Source: Agapanthus africanus (lineage: Eukaryota > Streptophyta > Magnoliopsida > Asparagales > Amaryllidaceae). From it: a stretch of DNA of 64,000 bases. The stretch lies in assembly GCA_030015575.1 (NCBI GenBank), contig JASDDO010000016.1, forward strand, positions 179,364,815 to 179,428,814, in the 5' to 3' direction. Positions 11,705 to 24,810 of the stretch are shown one piece after another. A program made the translations under genes and the position numbers. Position 1 is the stretch's first letter. The number at the start of each line of letters is the position of its first letter. The notes below the pieces were generated by a model. It was not told the DNA's origin. It worked only from the letters and a program-made list of their open reading frames with translations, and ran no database searches.

Positions 11705-12505
11705 GTATCTATGATCTATAAATAGAAGCCCTAAACCTCTTTTTGAGGCATGCCTCTTTTTATTTCATCTATTCAGAATTTTAATTCGGTGTAAATGTTT
11801 GAAGAGAGCCATCAAATAAAGTAAGATTTATCTTTTCATTGCCCTGTGTAATTTTCTTTCTGCCCTAGTATAGATTTCATTATCTGCCCTAGTTAATTAG
11901 TTTAGAACATGTTTATCAATTCCCTAATGAGTGAGTAGTTCCTCACTTGTTACGGTTAGGAATAGGGAAGGCTTGAGAGATGGAAATCTCTCACCCCTTT
12001 CTTTCCCATCACATATTTTTAAAGGACTTCATGCATACATACACACACCGCTCCCTACGGCACCCTATCCCACGAGGTAGCGGTGATACCGTAGTTTAAA
12101 AGACCGGTTGCATATGTTTTCCATGGAGGTTAGGGTAAGAATTAAGAAAGGACGGACAAAAACCTAGAGGAAGAAACATCGTTTCTTCCCGATGATACTA
12201 ATCCACCTTATTAATTATTACCATAACACCTAAATAGATCTAACTTAGTGCATTGAAAGCGGTGAGGAATATTAACTTTCCAAACTTAACCTAAACCTAA
12301 CCCTAGCAAGATTTTAATCCTAGTCTAAATCAACTTAGTTTTTAGTGATAATCGATCCAACACCGTTTGGAATAAACTCGTTAGAACAAATTGAGAATAC
12401 ACAAAATCCCTATGGACCGACTCGTACTCACTGGCTAGCTACTAAGCGACGCCGTTCTTGATTGCGGTAATTAATTCATTGATCACAACATCTATCAACA
12501 AATCA
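11705..12505 (+). mobile_element. Fragment X, right part (gypsy-like LTR and downstream)
   Basis: It begins with a TATA-like box and a CT-rich, leader-like stretch. Near 12400-12500 it has CCCTATGGACCGACTCGTAC and a CTAGCTACTAAGCGACG-like block, resembling the 3' end of some Athila/Tat gypsy LTRs. No coding frame is seen. The right edge near 12505 is where copia element E begins. The family assignment is inference. Confidence 0.45.
11716..11725 (+). promoter_or_regulatory. TATA-like box in fragment X
   Basis: CTATAAATAG is a close match to the plant TATA consensus, followed by GAAGCCCTAAACC, as often seen at LTR or gene start regions. It is prediction only. Confidence 0.45.
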
Positions 12506-12800
12506 GTAGGCTATGTAACAGATTACATATGTAGGATCCTGATACGGTATCTCATACCCAGGACGTAAAGGAAACTGAGAAACAGTTCTCTGCAATGAAC
12601 ACACCCGAAGAAGATGCATCAACATGCACTTTCTTCGTTTGGGCGACATGGGAATCCTGGCATTCCCCTATTTCCTTCTCGGTCTTATAACAATTATATG
12701 TTGGAGCGGGACCAACGTTCCTCAGCTCAGTATAACAAGCGAGTTCGATCAATACATCCATATTATTATCTTGATTAAGGTGTGACATGGTCGCTACCTG
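12506..12800 (-). pseudogene. Gag-protease remnant of element E
   Basis: The minus strand resembles the protease-side segments of C (23460-23760) and G (55866-56123): an ELGNVGPAPTYN-like stretch, then SSSGVFI and NCFSVS, leading towards the protease motif. A recognisable copia gag core is not visible. It is fossil coding sequence. Confidence 0.65.
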
Positions 12801-13229
12801 GAGAGAGAGAGAAGAAAACACTCAGCGTATGCTCTTGCAAGATTAGATTGGTTATTCTTTTATCTGATCAGGATGGCTCCCACTGTTTCTATCAAATCTT
12901 CCTTCAAACCCTAAAAGGAAAGACTAGCCGGGATTAATTACACACTACAAGTTTGCCAATCATTCAGGCAGGCCAGTGCCGGTACTTTGAGGGAGGTTCC
13001 CCGTGCTTTCGCACGGACCTAATTAAAAAAAATCTCGTTTTCCCAGGGGCATAACCCCATTGACACCTTTCTAGACACCTACTTGATCGGCTAATTGTAA
13101 TGTCTAAAACTCTCCCAAGAGTAACTCTTTCTCGCAGTGGGTATCGGGATCCAACTATCTCATAGAAGGTATGAAATCTCATTGCAAATTTCAACACTTG
13201 AAATTCCCGATAATATTTTCCCCTAGCTT

Positions 13230-13436
13230 CCTATGATCTTGACGGAGGTCAACAAACCATAGGCTGCTAGTCAAGTTCAACCCGTACATTTCATGATTGA
13301 ATTAAACCCTCCCGTACGACCCTTGACGGAGACCAACAAAGTCGCATGACTACCCTAATCCAATCGCATCGTATGCTGCAGATAAGCAATAGTTAGCTAC
13401 CGCACACTACGTCTTGACGGAGGCAAACAAACGTAG
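13230..13436 (-). ncRNA. Leader hairpin series of element E
   Basis: Three hairpins lie at 13230-13263 (arms CCTATG/CATAGG), about 13314-13347 (weaker) and 13407-13436 (arms CTACGT/ACGTAG). Each loop is close to CTTGACGGAGGTCAACAAA. A fourth stem, AGGTTTT/AAAACCT, is at 13483-13500. Equivalent hairpins in B, C and G have different but still matching arms. It is predicted RNA structure within the transcribed leader, not an independent gene. Confidence 0.65.
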
Positions 13437-13572
13437 CACGAATACTAAGTAGTACTTATCTGAAATGACGGAGGGCTACGACAGGTTTTTAAGAAAACCT
13501 TTTGCGTAATAAACTTGATATCGTTGTAGAATCAAATGATTTAAATGGAGTGTTTTTGAGTATTTTGCGAGT

Positions 13573-13835
13573 TTCGGTAAAGTGGTCACTCCCGGTGAAG
13601 GGATCTCGGCTCTTTCTCATCGAATGAGGTGCAGGATATTCACAATACCACTATGCAATGCAAAGACTATAAAAGCAATCAAAAGACAAACCGAGTTTGT
13701 AGCATCTTCTACTTTCGCTAAAGAGGTCACTCTCGGTGAAGGGATCTCGGCTCTTTCCTTATCGAATAAGGTGCTGGATATTCTACAAGGAATACCGCTA
13801 TGCAAAGCAACAACTAGAGCTACCGTTTTTTGAAA
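13573..13835 (-). repeat. Twofold leader repeat of about 142 bp in E
   Basis: Two direct copies contain GTCACTC.CGGTGAAGGGATC followed by a small inverted repeat: TCTCAT-CGA-ATGAGG in one copy, CCTTAT-CGA-ATAAGG in the other. C and G have the same arrangement. I did not find the pair in B. Confidence 0.65.
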
Positions 13836-15912
13836 ATTCGATTCCACAACATCTTTAGGTTTATTTTCTTTCATTAATCTCATTAATGAAGTCCCATCAT
13901 TTAATTTACCTAAGCATCACAGATAAATACAACGTACGCTTATGCCATCCGTATTCGCCTCGATATCCCGTCATGCACCGTTAGGTTAGGTAACTAACGG
14001 CAGAGCGGGGCAGGGCTAGCGCGGATGTAAAACATAAGCAACGTCTATATAATATATCATATATACTATATACAGTATCTATCTCAACATATACAATGAT
14101 CACATCACAGAAAATCGCAGCAGAAATATCAACACATGAAATATTGGATATACTAGGATTTCCGTGTTTTAGATTAAGCCAGTATAAATCACGGATTCCC
14201 CGGTCGCGATGAATAGCCAAACTCACATCCCTAGACCCCTATGAGAGCGGAAAGCAACCCTACCAATTCTAGAGTTAGGAGACCCGGTCTCGACTCCTCG
14301 AGATGGTCTCCCACTGTACCCTAGAACCCGGTTACTTGTGCTCCCCGCCTTGGGTCTATCCTAATGCGGAAAAGTAAATAATATACATCAACGGTGACAT
14401 CTTCCTCAACCCGGAAGTGCCCCAATAAAAGAATATTACATACAAGTTTTTACATGAATGAAAATGTAAAACTCTCACCTCACATAAAAAAAACCCGGCT
14501 ATTCAAACACGATGATCCAATATAACATATCCCAGCAACACATAACATCACATGTCATCAACATAAGTAAATATGCGTATCCCAATTGTCGTTGACATAT
14601 AGCAACGAAACCGGCGATACACCACATATTACACTTACGGTCGTAGTAAAAAAGTGAAAAACTACAACAATTGGAATCCGCAACCACCTTAGTCATCATA
14701 AACCCGAAATATCTCATATTCCGGATTTCATGCCTAACCAAATGAATTCCTTAGACATCGCATGCCTAACAATTATAAACCCCGCATTTTAGTCTCGATA
14801 TTGAAAACACTTTCCAATAACATGTCGGGTAACTCAACAAGATTCCTGATATCCTGATCGAATGCTCATCGAAAACTTTAGTAGACGGCTGCACCCCCCG
14901 ATGTCGTCAACGAAGTGGACTAAGGCGGAACACCGGGGCCGCGAACACCCGAACGGATGCTTTTGGCGACGGGGTTCTCCTACAGTCACTTGGTCGGGGC
15001 TATGGGGTGTGGCTATCTAATAAGTTTACCCGGCGAGTATCCGCGTACGCTACGTGATTGCGACGGACATTTGATTATATCAAAATCCCGTGGCAACCGA
15101 TCAAATGAGACTAAACTGCTAGATTTATAAAATTCAAATTAGTTATCTCATAACTATTTTTGTGGATTCCAAATATTGTATCCCAATACATGATATCCGG
15201 ACGACGTTAAACTTTTCGATCGATTCATCATAGTCCCACAATTCCCCGTGAGCTCAACACTTGAGCACAGTTTAATAATACCCAGAACATGCCACAGTAC
15301 CTATGTACCAGCCGTAGAAGGGCAGACCCAAGCCTCATTAATGGCACCGCGGAACTGCCGCAAACCCTAAGGTTCGAAAGCGCTTCCATGGTCATTATGT
15401 TGAGTTAGGGTTTCATTCTTCTAGAGGGTTCACAGAATTACTTGCATGTTTTTCCGAATACGTTAAACTTGGAAAAATGGGTTTTTGATAATCGTTCGAA
15501 CTTTTTGACTTCGCCTAGACAATATGTGAATACCCGAAACAATGTTTAAACTGCGAATACGAAACACTCCGAATTGCTTATAGTGTAAGATCACATCTCA
15601 TACAAACTTAGAAAAAACAAACAACACCTGAAACACCAAACCCCAGTGACTGGAACACAGACAAAAATTGAAGCCCAGAACGGCCTATCCAACTGAGCAA
15701 GCCAGATTTTAACATCATGTAGCCGGCCAAATTTCCACCAAAATGCTTCAATTTTCTTCTGTGTTCATGTTATATCCCATACAACATTCTGCAGTTGTTT
15801 AAAAAAAATTTGAAGACTTTTTAAAATCGACAGAAACCAAGTTTTCGTGTTTCAAGTTTCGGAGTTGTTTCGGTTTCGTAATCTAACAAACATCGTCTAA
15901 TTTTCTAGCATG

Positions 15913-15924
15913 GCTCTGATACCA
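15913..15924 (-). other. Primer binding site of element E
   Basis: The minus strand reads TGGTATCAGAGC, one base past the LTR that starts at 15926. It is tRNA-iMet type. Confidence 0.85.
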
Positions 15925-15925
15925 C

Positions 15926-18104
15926 TGCAGGGTTGTCTAGCACAGTAGCAAGGTTTTGGGAGGCATCATCCATGCCAATTTCAAAAAAATTCCGTTCTAG
16001 CTAACCCTAACCTTAGAATCGTATACTAGAAAATGCGACGAATCGAATGCAAACAACTTTGCAACTAAAGTGAACAAGGAATACAACCTTTGTAGACCAG
16101 TCCTTCACTTCAATAGCTCCGTGTAGTAGTTCCTTCACTGCGATCATGAACTCCCGGACTCTAGACAGGCTCCAATGAAGAAATGTACAAGCTTACATCG
16201 AAGTCTTCGAGGCCGAAGATGATCTACGTCGAGGAGACACTAACCCAAGCTACCCCTTCACTAATTATGGAATTAGTGAAGCAAACACCCTATACTAAAT
16301 GGCAAGTAGTAGAGGATGATGAAGTAGGAATTTTGCTCATTTTAATTTTATTTTTCTCATAATATTTTCTCACTTAAGAAAAAGCTAGCAAGCTTTTTTC
16401 TCATGAAGAAGAAAATGAAGTGATCAAGAGAGAGTGAACTCATGAGGTGAGAAAATAAACCATGGTGAGTATATGACATACACTAACCCTTGTAGAGAGT
16501 TAACCATGGCTAAATATAAAGGTTGGGTTTATAAAATATCTTAAGCAAAACAAAAATAGTTGAATTAGTCAATGGTTATCCAAGCTTCTAGCCATGACCA
16601 ATATGCAACCATTTTGAATTACTTAATCAATTAATAAACCCTAATTTATACATAGCATGGTGTAAGTCACCCCCCCCTTGTTGCATGTATCATCAAGCAT
16701 GACACAAATCATGTACACAAATATATATCACATATATATTATGTGCACAAAATCAAGTGAGAAAAGAAATCATAAGTGAGTCAATACTAGTTAATGTAAA
16801 TTAATATATCAAATATATAATTATACATTAAATCATTAAATCAACATTTATTTAATAATCCGGCTATATCACATATAACCGACTAATATCAAATGTAACA
16901 ACTTATCGAATCAACACTTGATCCGATAACCCGGCAATATCATATATAACCGACCGATGTCACATATCGCGAGAATAGAATACGGTATCACATATCGTAT
17001 TAATCTCGGTTCCGCACATATCACATATGTGCTCCTACTCCGTTTCGCTTGAGCCGGGAAACCTCTGTGTAGGATTCTAAAGACTCATCAATACGCCGGC
17101 AGTAGGCGATGATCATATCAAACACCCACAAGCCGCAAGTGGTCTGCTAAACGTAACGGCCACCCGGGTATTGAGCGATCAGAAGATCAACAAGCAAGCC
17201 TGCTCATTCTCCAGCGAATCCAATCAGTAACACTACCATACAGTCCGGTCTCTTCGTCTGATATGTCGCATATCTCGTCTAGGGGTGGTAAACGTCATAC
17301 CCCAGTAACTCGATAAGTCGTGCCGATATGAGGCTCATAACGGGTCGAGAAACTACTAATAACACTTACCGGTATATCTCTGAAGCAGCCCTGGCCAGGG
17401 ACTTCCTGTTATAGCCAATCGAGCACAGCGCAACATCAACTCCCAATACCGGGAGAAACGAAACCCCTCCTATCGCTCATTGCCTCCATGTGATTCGGGA
17501 CTATACCCAAAAGCCACCATTTTGCACGTTTTCTTGAACGTGGTAAGGTGGAAATCAAAGCACAGTGGAAATCACACAAGACTCTATGACGATCTCGGGT
17601 CTACAGACTAACCTGTACCAGTGTCACCAGAGAACTGCTATCTGACGATTGGTATAATACCATCTAGAAGTTCTCGGCGGGTCCGTTTAGTGTACCCAGT
17701 CTCCACTGAGCACCCGTATACCATCTCTGATGTCAAACACCAAGGGATATGGGATCATCCATCGCCCATCTACATGGGTCAAGAAGCTATACACTAGTCT
17801 ACTCTGGTATATCGATGCCCTGTCTCGATATACCTACGACTAGGAACATTTGAAGGATGTACTTACCGACTACTCTGTCCCCACTAGTATGATCTGCATC
17901 ATAATCCTGGTAGTCAAGTACTCATCCTAAGGGCTTTATCAACATGTAACATAGAGACAATCAGTGTACATGTTAAGATAAAGAGCAACCAGATAGCATA
18001 CTATCATGTCGAGCAAGAAAGTCCTCCCTATATATGTCCAAGCATCCACTACAATATACATCATATGTACAGTAATGGCCTCTAAGGCATACATATAACT
18101 AACA
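15926..18104 (-). repeat. 5' LTR of copia element E
   Basis: It has TGCAGGGTTGTC at its left end and ATATAACTAACA at its right end, 2179 bp. It aligns along its length with the LTRs of A, C and G, but its left terminal region is distinct. It holds a diverged version of the conserved inverted repeat at 17354-17374. Confidence 0.85.
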
Positions 18105-18637
18105 CGAACCCTGCCGTAAAACCATACGGCCTCTACATCGTTTCGCCCGAAGCAGGGAAACCCTCTGTGTGAGACTCTAAAGACTCGTCAATACGCTGGC
18201 AGTGGGTTTAACCACAAGCACGTTAGTGGCACTAGCTGTACGTAACGGCTACCCACGTATTGAGCAAAAGGGAGGCCGACGAGCAAACTCATCCTGAAAC
18301 CCTACTGAGCCTGACAGTGACAATATCCGTACAGTCCGGTCCGTTCGTTTATGAGTATCGCATATCGAGTATAGGGGGTGGATAAAGTCAGACCTCTAAT
18401 AACGCGACATATAGTGTCGGTATGAAACCCATCACCACCTGAGAAACTACCGATCCTAGATCGGTAATTCTCGTCTACCCCGGCCAAGGATTTCTGGTAA
18501 TGGCCACCCGTGCACTCCGCGACATCAACCCCCAATACCGGGAGAGACGAATCCCCTGACGATCTTCTCACTGCCTCCATGTGGCTCGGGACTGTACCCA
18601 ACTAAAACCTGTTTGCACGACTCCTTTGAGCCGTGGT
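18105..18637 (-). mobile_element. Copia LTR remnant D, left part
   Basis: It is recognisable as a diverged copia LTR by order and content: GTCAATACGC, TACAGTCCGGTC, AATACCGGGAGAGACGA and GACTGTACCCAA. It is interrupted by element C, whose target duplication GTGGT lies at 18633-18637 and 44051-44055, and it continues at 44051. Its left side is cut by E. Confidence 0.75.
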
Positions 18638-20816
18638 TGTAGGGTTACTAGGCACTCTAAGGAGGCTCTACAAGGCATCGACCATGCCGGATTAAAATTT
18701 TAGCCGTGCCGAATAACTCTAAACAAGATCGTTAACTAGAGATTAGGCGAACATATGCAAGTAAATCACATTTACTCTAAAGGGATACGAAAATACAACC
18801 TTTGTAGATCGGTCCTTCACTTCTTAAACTCCTTGATGTAGTCCCTTCGCTGCGATAATCGGCTCCCGGACTCTCGGACGGCTCCATGAGAAAGTTGCAA
18901 CGGGATCGCTTGAAGTCTTCGATGCCGAAGATGATCTACGTCGAGGGAATACGGACTCAAGCTTCTACCTCACTAACCAAAGAATTAGTGAAGCAAACAC
19001 CCTAAACTAAAGTGCTAGTCTAGTAGAGGATGGTGAGATAGGAAATGGGTACACTTTAGAATTTCATTTCTCACTTTGCATCTCTCTCTTTTTCAAACCC
19101 TAGAATGAAAACTCAAGGAGAAAGAAGATGAGCTCAAATGAAAATGGATAATAATCAAGAGAGAGAATAAGCTAACCATAGTGAGTTAGTATCAAATGCT
19201 AACTCATGTAGAGACTTTACCATTGTTAATTATAGTGGTTAGGTTAGTAAATATATTAAGTAAAACAAAACAAGTCGAATAAGTCAAAGCATCCATAAGC
19301 TTCATGTATGTTAGCTCATTATCCAATTGTTTTTGAATTACTTTAAATATAAAAACCTAAACCTATAATTAGTATGGTATAAGTCTTGTACACCCATGAC
19401 ATTTGTATCAACAACCATGATACAAATTTGTACACAAATGAATATATATCACATATAAATTAACTTGTGCACAAGTGAGAAAAACAAATGCTTAAAGTGA
19501 ACCAATGTTAGTTAATGTAAATCAGTATATCATATATACAATCATACACTAAATTATTAAATCAATACTTGACTTAACAATCCGGTTATATCACATATAA
19601 CCGACTAACATTCAATGTATCGACTTATCGAATCAACCCTTGATTCGATAACTTGGTTATATCGCTTATAACCTATCGACACAAACATCGCGAGAATGGA
19701 ATAAGGTGTCACATACACGCATTATTTTCGGTCCCGCACATATCACATATGCGCTCCTATCTCGTTTTGCCTGAGCCAGTACAACCTCTATGTAGGACTC
19801 TAAAGACTCGTCAATACGCCGGCAGTAGGTGATGATCATATCAAGCACCCACAGCCGTCAGCGGTACTAGCTGGACGTAACGGCTACCCGGGTATTGAGC
19901 GATCAGAAGATCAGCAAGCAAGCCCGCTCCAACTACTGCAAAAAGCCTGACAGTGACACTACCGTACAGTCCGGTCTCCTCGTCTGATATGTCGCATATC
20001 AAGTCTTGGGGTGGTAAACGTCAGACCCCAATAACCGATAAGTCATGCCGATGAGAGGCTCATAATGGGTCGAGAAACTACTGGTAACACTTACCAGTAT
20101 ATCTCTAAACCAGCCCTGGCCAGGGACTTCCCTGTTATGGCCAATCGAGCAAAGCGCAACATCAACCCCCAATACCGGGAGAGACGAAACCCCTCCTATC
20201 GCTCATTGCCTCCATGTGACTCGGGACTGTACCCAAAAACCACCGTTTTGCACGCCCTCTTGGACGTGGTAAGGTGGAAATCAAAGCACAGTGGGAATCA
20301 CACAAGACTCTATGACGATCTCGGGTCTACAGACTAACCTGTACCAGTGTCACCAGAGAACTGCCATCTGACGTAAGGTATAATACCATCTGGGAGTTCT
20401 CGGCGAGTCCGTCCGGTGTACCCAGTCTCCACTGAGCACCCGTATATCATCTCTGATGTCAAACACCAATGGATATGGGATCATCCATCGCCCATCTGCA
20501 TGGGTCGAGAAGGTATACGCTAGTCTACTCTGGTATATCGATGCCCCGTCTCGATACACCCACGACTAGAGACCTTGAAGGATGTACTTATGGACTACTA
20601 TGTCTCCACTAGTATGATCCGCATCATAGTCCAGGTAGTCAAGTGCTTTACCAACATGTAACAGAGAGACAATCAGTGTACACGTTAAGGTAAAGAGTAA
20701 CCAGATAGCATACTATCATGTCGAGCAAGAAAGTCATCCCTATATATGTCCAAGCATCCACTACAATATACATCACATGTATAGTAATGGCTTCTAGGGC
20801 AAACATATAACTAACA
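18638..20816 (-). repeat. 3' LTR of element C
   Basis: It runs from TGTAGGGTTACT to ATATAACTAACA on the plus strand, 2179 bp, pairing with 41848-44050. The inverted repeat TACTGGTAA-CAC-TTACCAGTA is at 20079-20099, next to the palindrome CCCTGGCCAGGG. Confidence 0.9.
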
Positions 20817-20829
20817 ATCTCCCACTTGC
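20817..20829 (-). other. Polypurine tract of element C
   Basis: The minus strand reads GCAAGTGGGAGAT directly before the LTR start TGTTAG, as is typical of copia elements. B (27508-27520) and G (53360-53372) have the same tract. Confidence 0.85.
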
Positions 20830-23765
20830 ACTAGGGACATCTGATAACAGTAGTTGTAGTATCTCATACTCAACCATCCCATAAAAGTCTCTCTCTGGGG
20901 AAAATGCCTTTGTGAGTGGATCCGTCGTGTCGTCCTCTAAGTCTACTCTCCTAACCTCGATCCCCTGGAGATCAACCATCTCCATGATCAGGTGACACTG
21001 CCTTAGAATATGTCTGGATCACTGATGGGACGGGTGTTCCTAGGCATAAGCCACAACTCCATTGTCACACAATGGTAGGAACGAAGTTCATCTCATGAAC
21101 TAATATACACCCAGACTTCCTCTTTGGTAGCATCTTAAGTAGCGATGTATCCAGCCTTTATCGTCTAGTATGCCACAGTATCTAGCTTGGAACTCTTCCA
21201 ACATACCGTCCCTTTTACTAAGGGTAAAGACAATGCTTGTAACTGACTTTCAGTCATCCTTATCACTCTGGAACCTTTCCAGTGATTCTCCCTAGGATCA
21301 ATTGATATTATCTCACTACAGCTAGTGAGTATTCTAACATCCAATTACATCTATCTCATAGATCAAAACTCAGGATTTAGGAGGTATCATTTTGATCCTA
21401 TATGGAGAATCAGTGTGATAAGCGGAGATTGATCGAGCGTAGCATAGGAAACTCCTTCCCCATCTAGAGTATGTCATCCATGTACTCTACGAGGATCACC
21501 ACCATACTCCCTACTTCCTTTTTGTTTATACAAGGTTCATCTACCATTTTGATGATGTCAAACTCTTTGACTAACACATCAAAACAGACGTTCCAACTCC
21601 GCGATGCCTGCTTTGTCACATAAAACATCTTGCACACGTTTCCGCTGCTCCCACTGTCTACGAGGCCCTCTGGCTGTGTACAGACTCTCTCTTCTAAAAC
21701 ATCATTTAGAAAAAACAGTCATGACACCCAACCGCCAGATATCGTAGTCATGGTATGTAGCCATGGCAAGTGGGATCTGGATGGACTTAAGCAACGCTAC
21801 TTAGAAAAAAGTTTCATCATAATCCATACCAGGTCAATGATGCAAACCTTTAACAAGTCTAGCTTTGAAAGTCTCAACTTTTCGATGTACACCAAGTAAT
21901 CTTCTCACAATATACTTGCTCCTGATGGGGATTTAACCCTTCAGATAAAGCAACCAAAGTCCATAATTTGTTGGTGTATAAGGATTCCATCTCAGATCAC
22001 TAAGCATCCAGCCATTCTTACAGAGTCCCACTCCTGATGGCCAGCTCGAAACTAGTTGGGTCATCATCTCATGATGCAGTCCTCGCTCCCACTGTCATAG
22101 AGAAACCAAAGTATCTCTCAGGTGGGTGAGGAACCCTACTAGATCGACGGAGAGGCTGAGGTTCGTTGGAAACTATTGAATCCTTTGGTTCTACCAAATC
22201 ATCAGCTGCAGTTTGTATAGCTGGAACTTCTTCCAGTTCTACCTCATGTCCACTAATTTCTTCACAAGAAATTCCCTTTCATAAAGGTGGTATGCTGAGA
22301 AACAAAACATCTTTTGTTCCTCGGTTTGGTAGAAGATATTCCCTTGCAAATGCTTGGGATATCCAACAAACTTCTACAGAACTGACTTTGCCTCGAGCTT
22401 GTCCGGATTATGCTTTTAGACATAGGCTGGACAACCCCAAATCTTAACAAACTTAAGATATGGGCTTTTCCCTTTCCATATCTCATATGAAGTGGTAGAC
22501 AACTGATTTGATCGGAACCCTATTCAATAGGTATGCAACTTCATAAGTGCATAACTCCCAAAAGAAAATAGGTAACTCAGTAGTACTCATCATAGAGCAC
22601 ACCTTATCATATAGGGTGTGATTGCTCCGCCCCGATACACCGACGTGCTGTGGTGTATGCGGAGGAATAATGCTGAGAGAGAATCTCATTCTCCTTTAGA
22701 ATAATCCAGAAATTCCGTGCTCAAGTATTCTCCTCCCTGATCGCATCAAAAGACATAATAATTATACCCGTTTTGGTTCTCTACTTCTAACTTATATTCT
22801 GTGAATATCTCAAAAGGTTCGGACTTGTGTTTCAACAGGAACATATGTCTGAATCTTGAGAGATTATCAGAGAATGTAATGAAGTACAAAGGACCAGTCT
22901 TGGCACGTGTAGACAGGGGACCTTCATACATCAACATGTATCATCCCAAGAGTTCACTAACTCTTTCTATGCTTCCAATAAACAGAGCTATGGTCATCTT
23001 ATCTCTGTGACAAGACTGGCAAGTTTCACAAGATGTAAATTCAAACTAATTTAAATATGCATCTTTATGTAACTTCAGCTAGTCGGGTTGCATTGATATG
23101 ACCTAGTCTACATACCTCAAGAAGGATTCGTTCATTTCTGAACTCTTCCTCTTGTGTGTGTTCTGTGTATTAAGAAATGTAGTTTGATTTAGAACGTCAA
23201 TACTTTTAGATAACGTGCCTGAACCGATCAACTTTTGATATAGGAAATGTTCAAAACATTATCCAACAATACAAAATTATATCCTTTCTTTACTAATAAA
23301 GAAACTGATATGATGTAGTATATCAGGTTCGGTATCTAACAACATTCGTTCAGAATCAATGTATTCTGATAATACAGGGTGATAGTGACCAACAGACTTG
23401 GCTGCAACCCTTGCACCGTTTTCTATCTCATGAAACTTATCACCTGTTCTCAGTTCTCTACCTATCTATAGCCCATGTAACAAATTACATATGTGGGATC
23501 CTGATCCGGTATCACATACCCAGGACGTAAAGGATACTGAGAAACAGTTCTCTGTAATGAACACACCTGAAGATGATGCATCATAATGCATTTTCTTCGT
23601 TTGGGCGGCACGGGAATTCTAGTAATCCCCAATTTCCTGCTCTGTCTTATATCAATTATAAGTTGGAGCGGGACCAACGTTCCCCAGCTCAGTATTACAA
23701 GCGGGTTCGGTCAATATATCCGTTTTATTATCTTGATTAAGGCGTGATATGGTCGCTACCTGGAG
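20830..23765 (-). pseudogene. Decayed gag-pol region of element C
   Basis: Minus-strand pieces resemble, from the N-terminal side: protease surroundings near 23.5 kb, integrase with a PPHTPQHVG-like block and AYLLNRVP near 22.5 kb, reverse transcriptase near 21.5 kb, and the RNase H tail with DPLTKA near 20.9 kb. The order is the copia order. The region is about 1 kb shorter than in B and is broken many times. It runs parallel to G along its length, so the shortening predates both copies. Confidence 0.75.
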
Positions 23766-24192
23766 AGAGAGAGAAGAAAACACTCAGCGTATGCTCTTGC
23801 AAGATTAGATTGGTTATTATTTTATCTAATCAGGATGGCTCTCACTGTTTTTATCAAATCTTCTTTCAAACCCTAAAAGGAAAGACTAGCCGGGATTAAT
23901 TACACGCTACAAGTTCGCCAATCTTTTAGCCAGGCCAGTGTCGGTACTTTGAGGGAGGTTCCCCGTGCTTTCGCACGGACCTAATTAAAGTAAACATCTT
24001 TTTCCCAGAGAAGTAATCTCGTTGACACCTTTCTAGACACCTACTTGATCGGCTAATTGTAATGTGTAAAACTCTCCCAGGAGTAACTCTTACTCGCAGC
24101 GGGTATCGGGATCCAACTATCTCATAGAAGGTATGCAATCTCATTGCAAATTTCAACGCTTGAAATTCCCGATAATATTTTGCCCCAAACGA

Positions 24193-24399
24193 TCTATGAC
24201 CTTGACAAGGTCAACAAACCATAGACCGTAAGTCAAGTTCAACCTGTCATTTCTTGATTGAATCAAACCCACCCGCACGACCCTTGACAAGGTCAACAAG
24301 GCCCTACGACTATCCTAAAACAATCTGCATCATATGCATAAACAGATAAATATTGGTCAGCTACCGCACACTGCGCCTTGACAAGGTCAACAAACGCAG
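24193..24399 (-). ncRNA. Leader hairpin series of element C
   Basis: Hairpin 1 is at 24193-24225 with arms TCTATG/CATAGA, and hairpin 3 at 24371-24399 with arms CTGCG/CGCAG. Hairpin 2, about 24275-24305, is weak. All three share the loop core CTTGACAAGGTCAACAA, whose GACCTTG/CAAGGTC can pair further. Comparison with E, G and B shows paired changes in the arms. Confidence 0.65.
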
Positions 24400-24534
24400 C
24401 ACGAATACTAAGCAGGATTTATCTGAAATGACGGAGGGCTACGACAAGTTTTTCTAAAAACCTATTGCGTAATGAACTTGATATCGTTGTAGAATCAAAT
24501 GATTTTAAAATGGAGTGTTGTTTAGGCTTTTCTA

Positions 24535-24810
24535 GTTTCGCTAAAGGGGTCACTCCCGGTGAAGGGATCGTCGGTCCTTTCCTCATCGAATAAGGTGCAG
24601 GATATATCATATATATCACAATGCAAAGGAAAAACTCCAAAAGCAATCAAAAGACAAACCGAGGGGTGTAGCATCTGCCAGTCATTGCTAAAGGGGTCAC
24701 TCCCGGTGAAGGGATCTCGGCCCTTTCCTTATCGAATAAGGTGCAGGATGTTCTACAAGGAACACCGCGATGCAAAGCAAGAACCGTAGCTACCTGTTTT
24801 TGAAAATTCG
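24535..24810 (-). repeat. Twofold leader repeat of about 147 bp in C
   Basis: Two copies of GGGGTCACTCCCGGTGAAGG start near 24546 and 24693. Each is followed by a small inverted repeat around CGA (CCTCAT/ATAAGG and CCTTAT/ATAAGG). It corresponds to the repeats in E and G. Confidence 0.65.

Larger units (their letters stand above)
12506..18104 (-). mobile_element. Copia element E, 5' part only
   Basis: Read on the minus strand: complete 5' LTR (15926-18104), primer site, a leader of about 3.1 kb, then the start of a decayed gag-protease region reaching 12506. The 3' side, including the other LTR, is absent, and the element ends against fragment X. On the right it abuts the middle of LTR remnant D, which suggests E inserted into D and its other flank was later lost. 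The leader closely resembles those of C and G, placing E in the same non-autonomous group. It is broken in several places. Confidence 0.8.

Noticed and set aside
15640-15725. Possible GC-rich hairpin in E's leader at the same place as in B, C and G
   Set aside because: Only a short CGGCCTA/TAGCCGG similarity is present. The arms are not convincing.
20350-20559. A 69-residue sense frame in the LTRs, also at 43571-43780, 52880-53089 and 61051-61260
   Set aside because: It looks conserved, but in C and G it begins at GTG with an upstream in-frame stop and no ATG. Conservation follows that of the LTR DNA.
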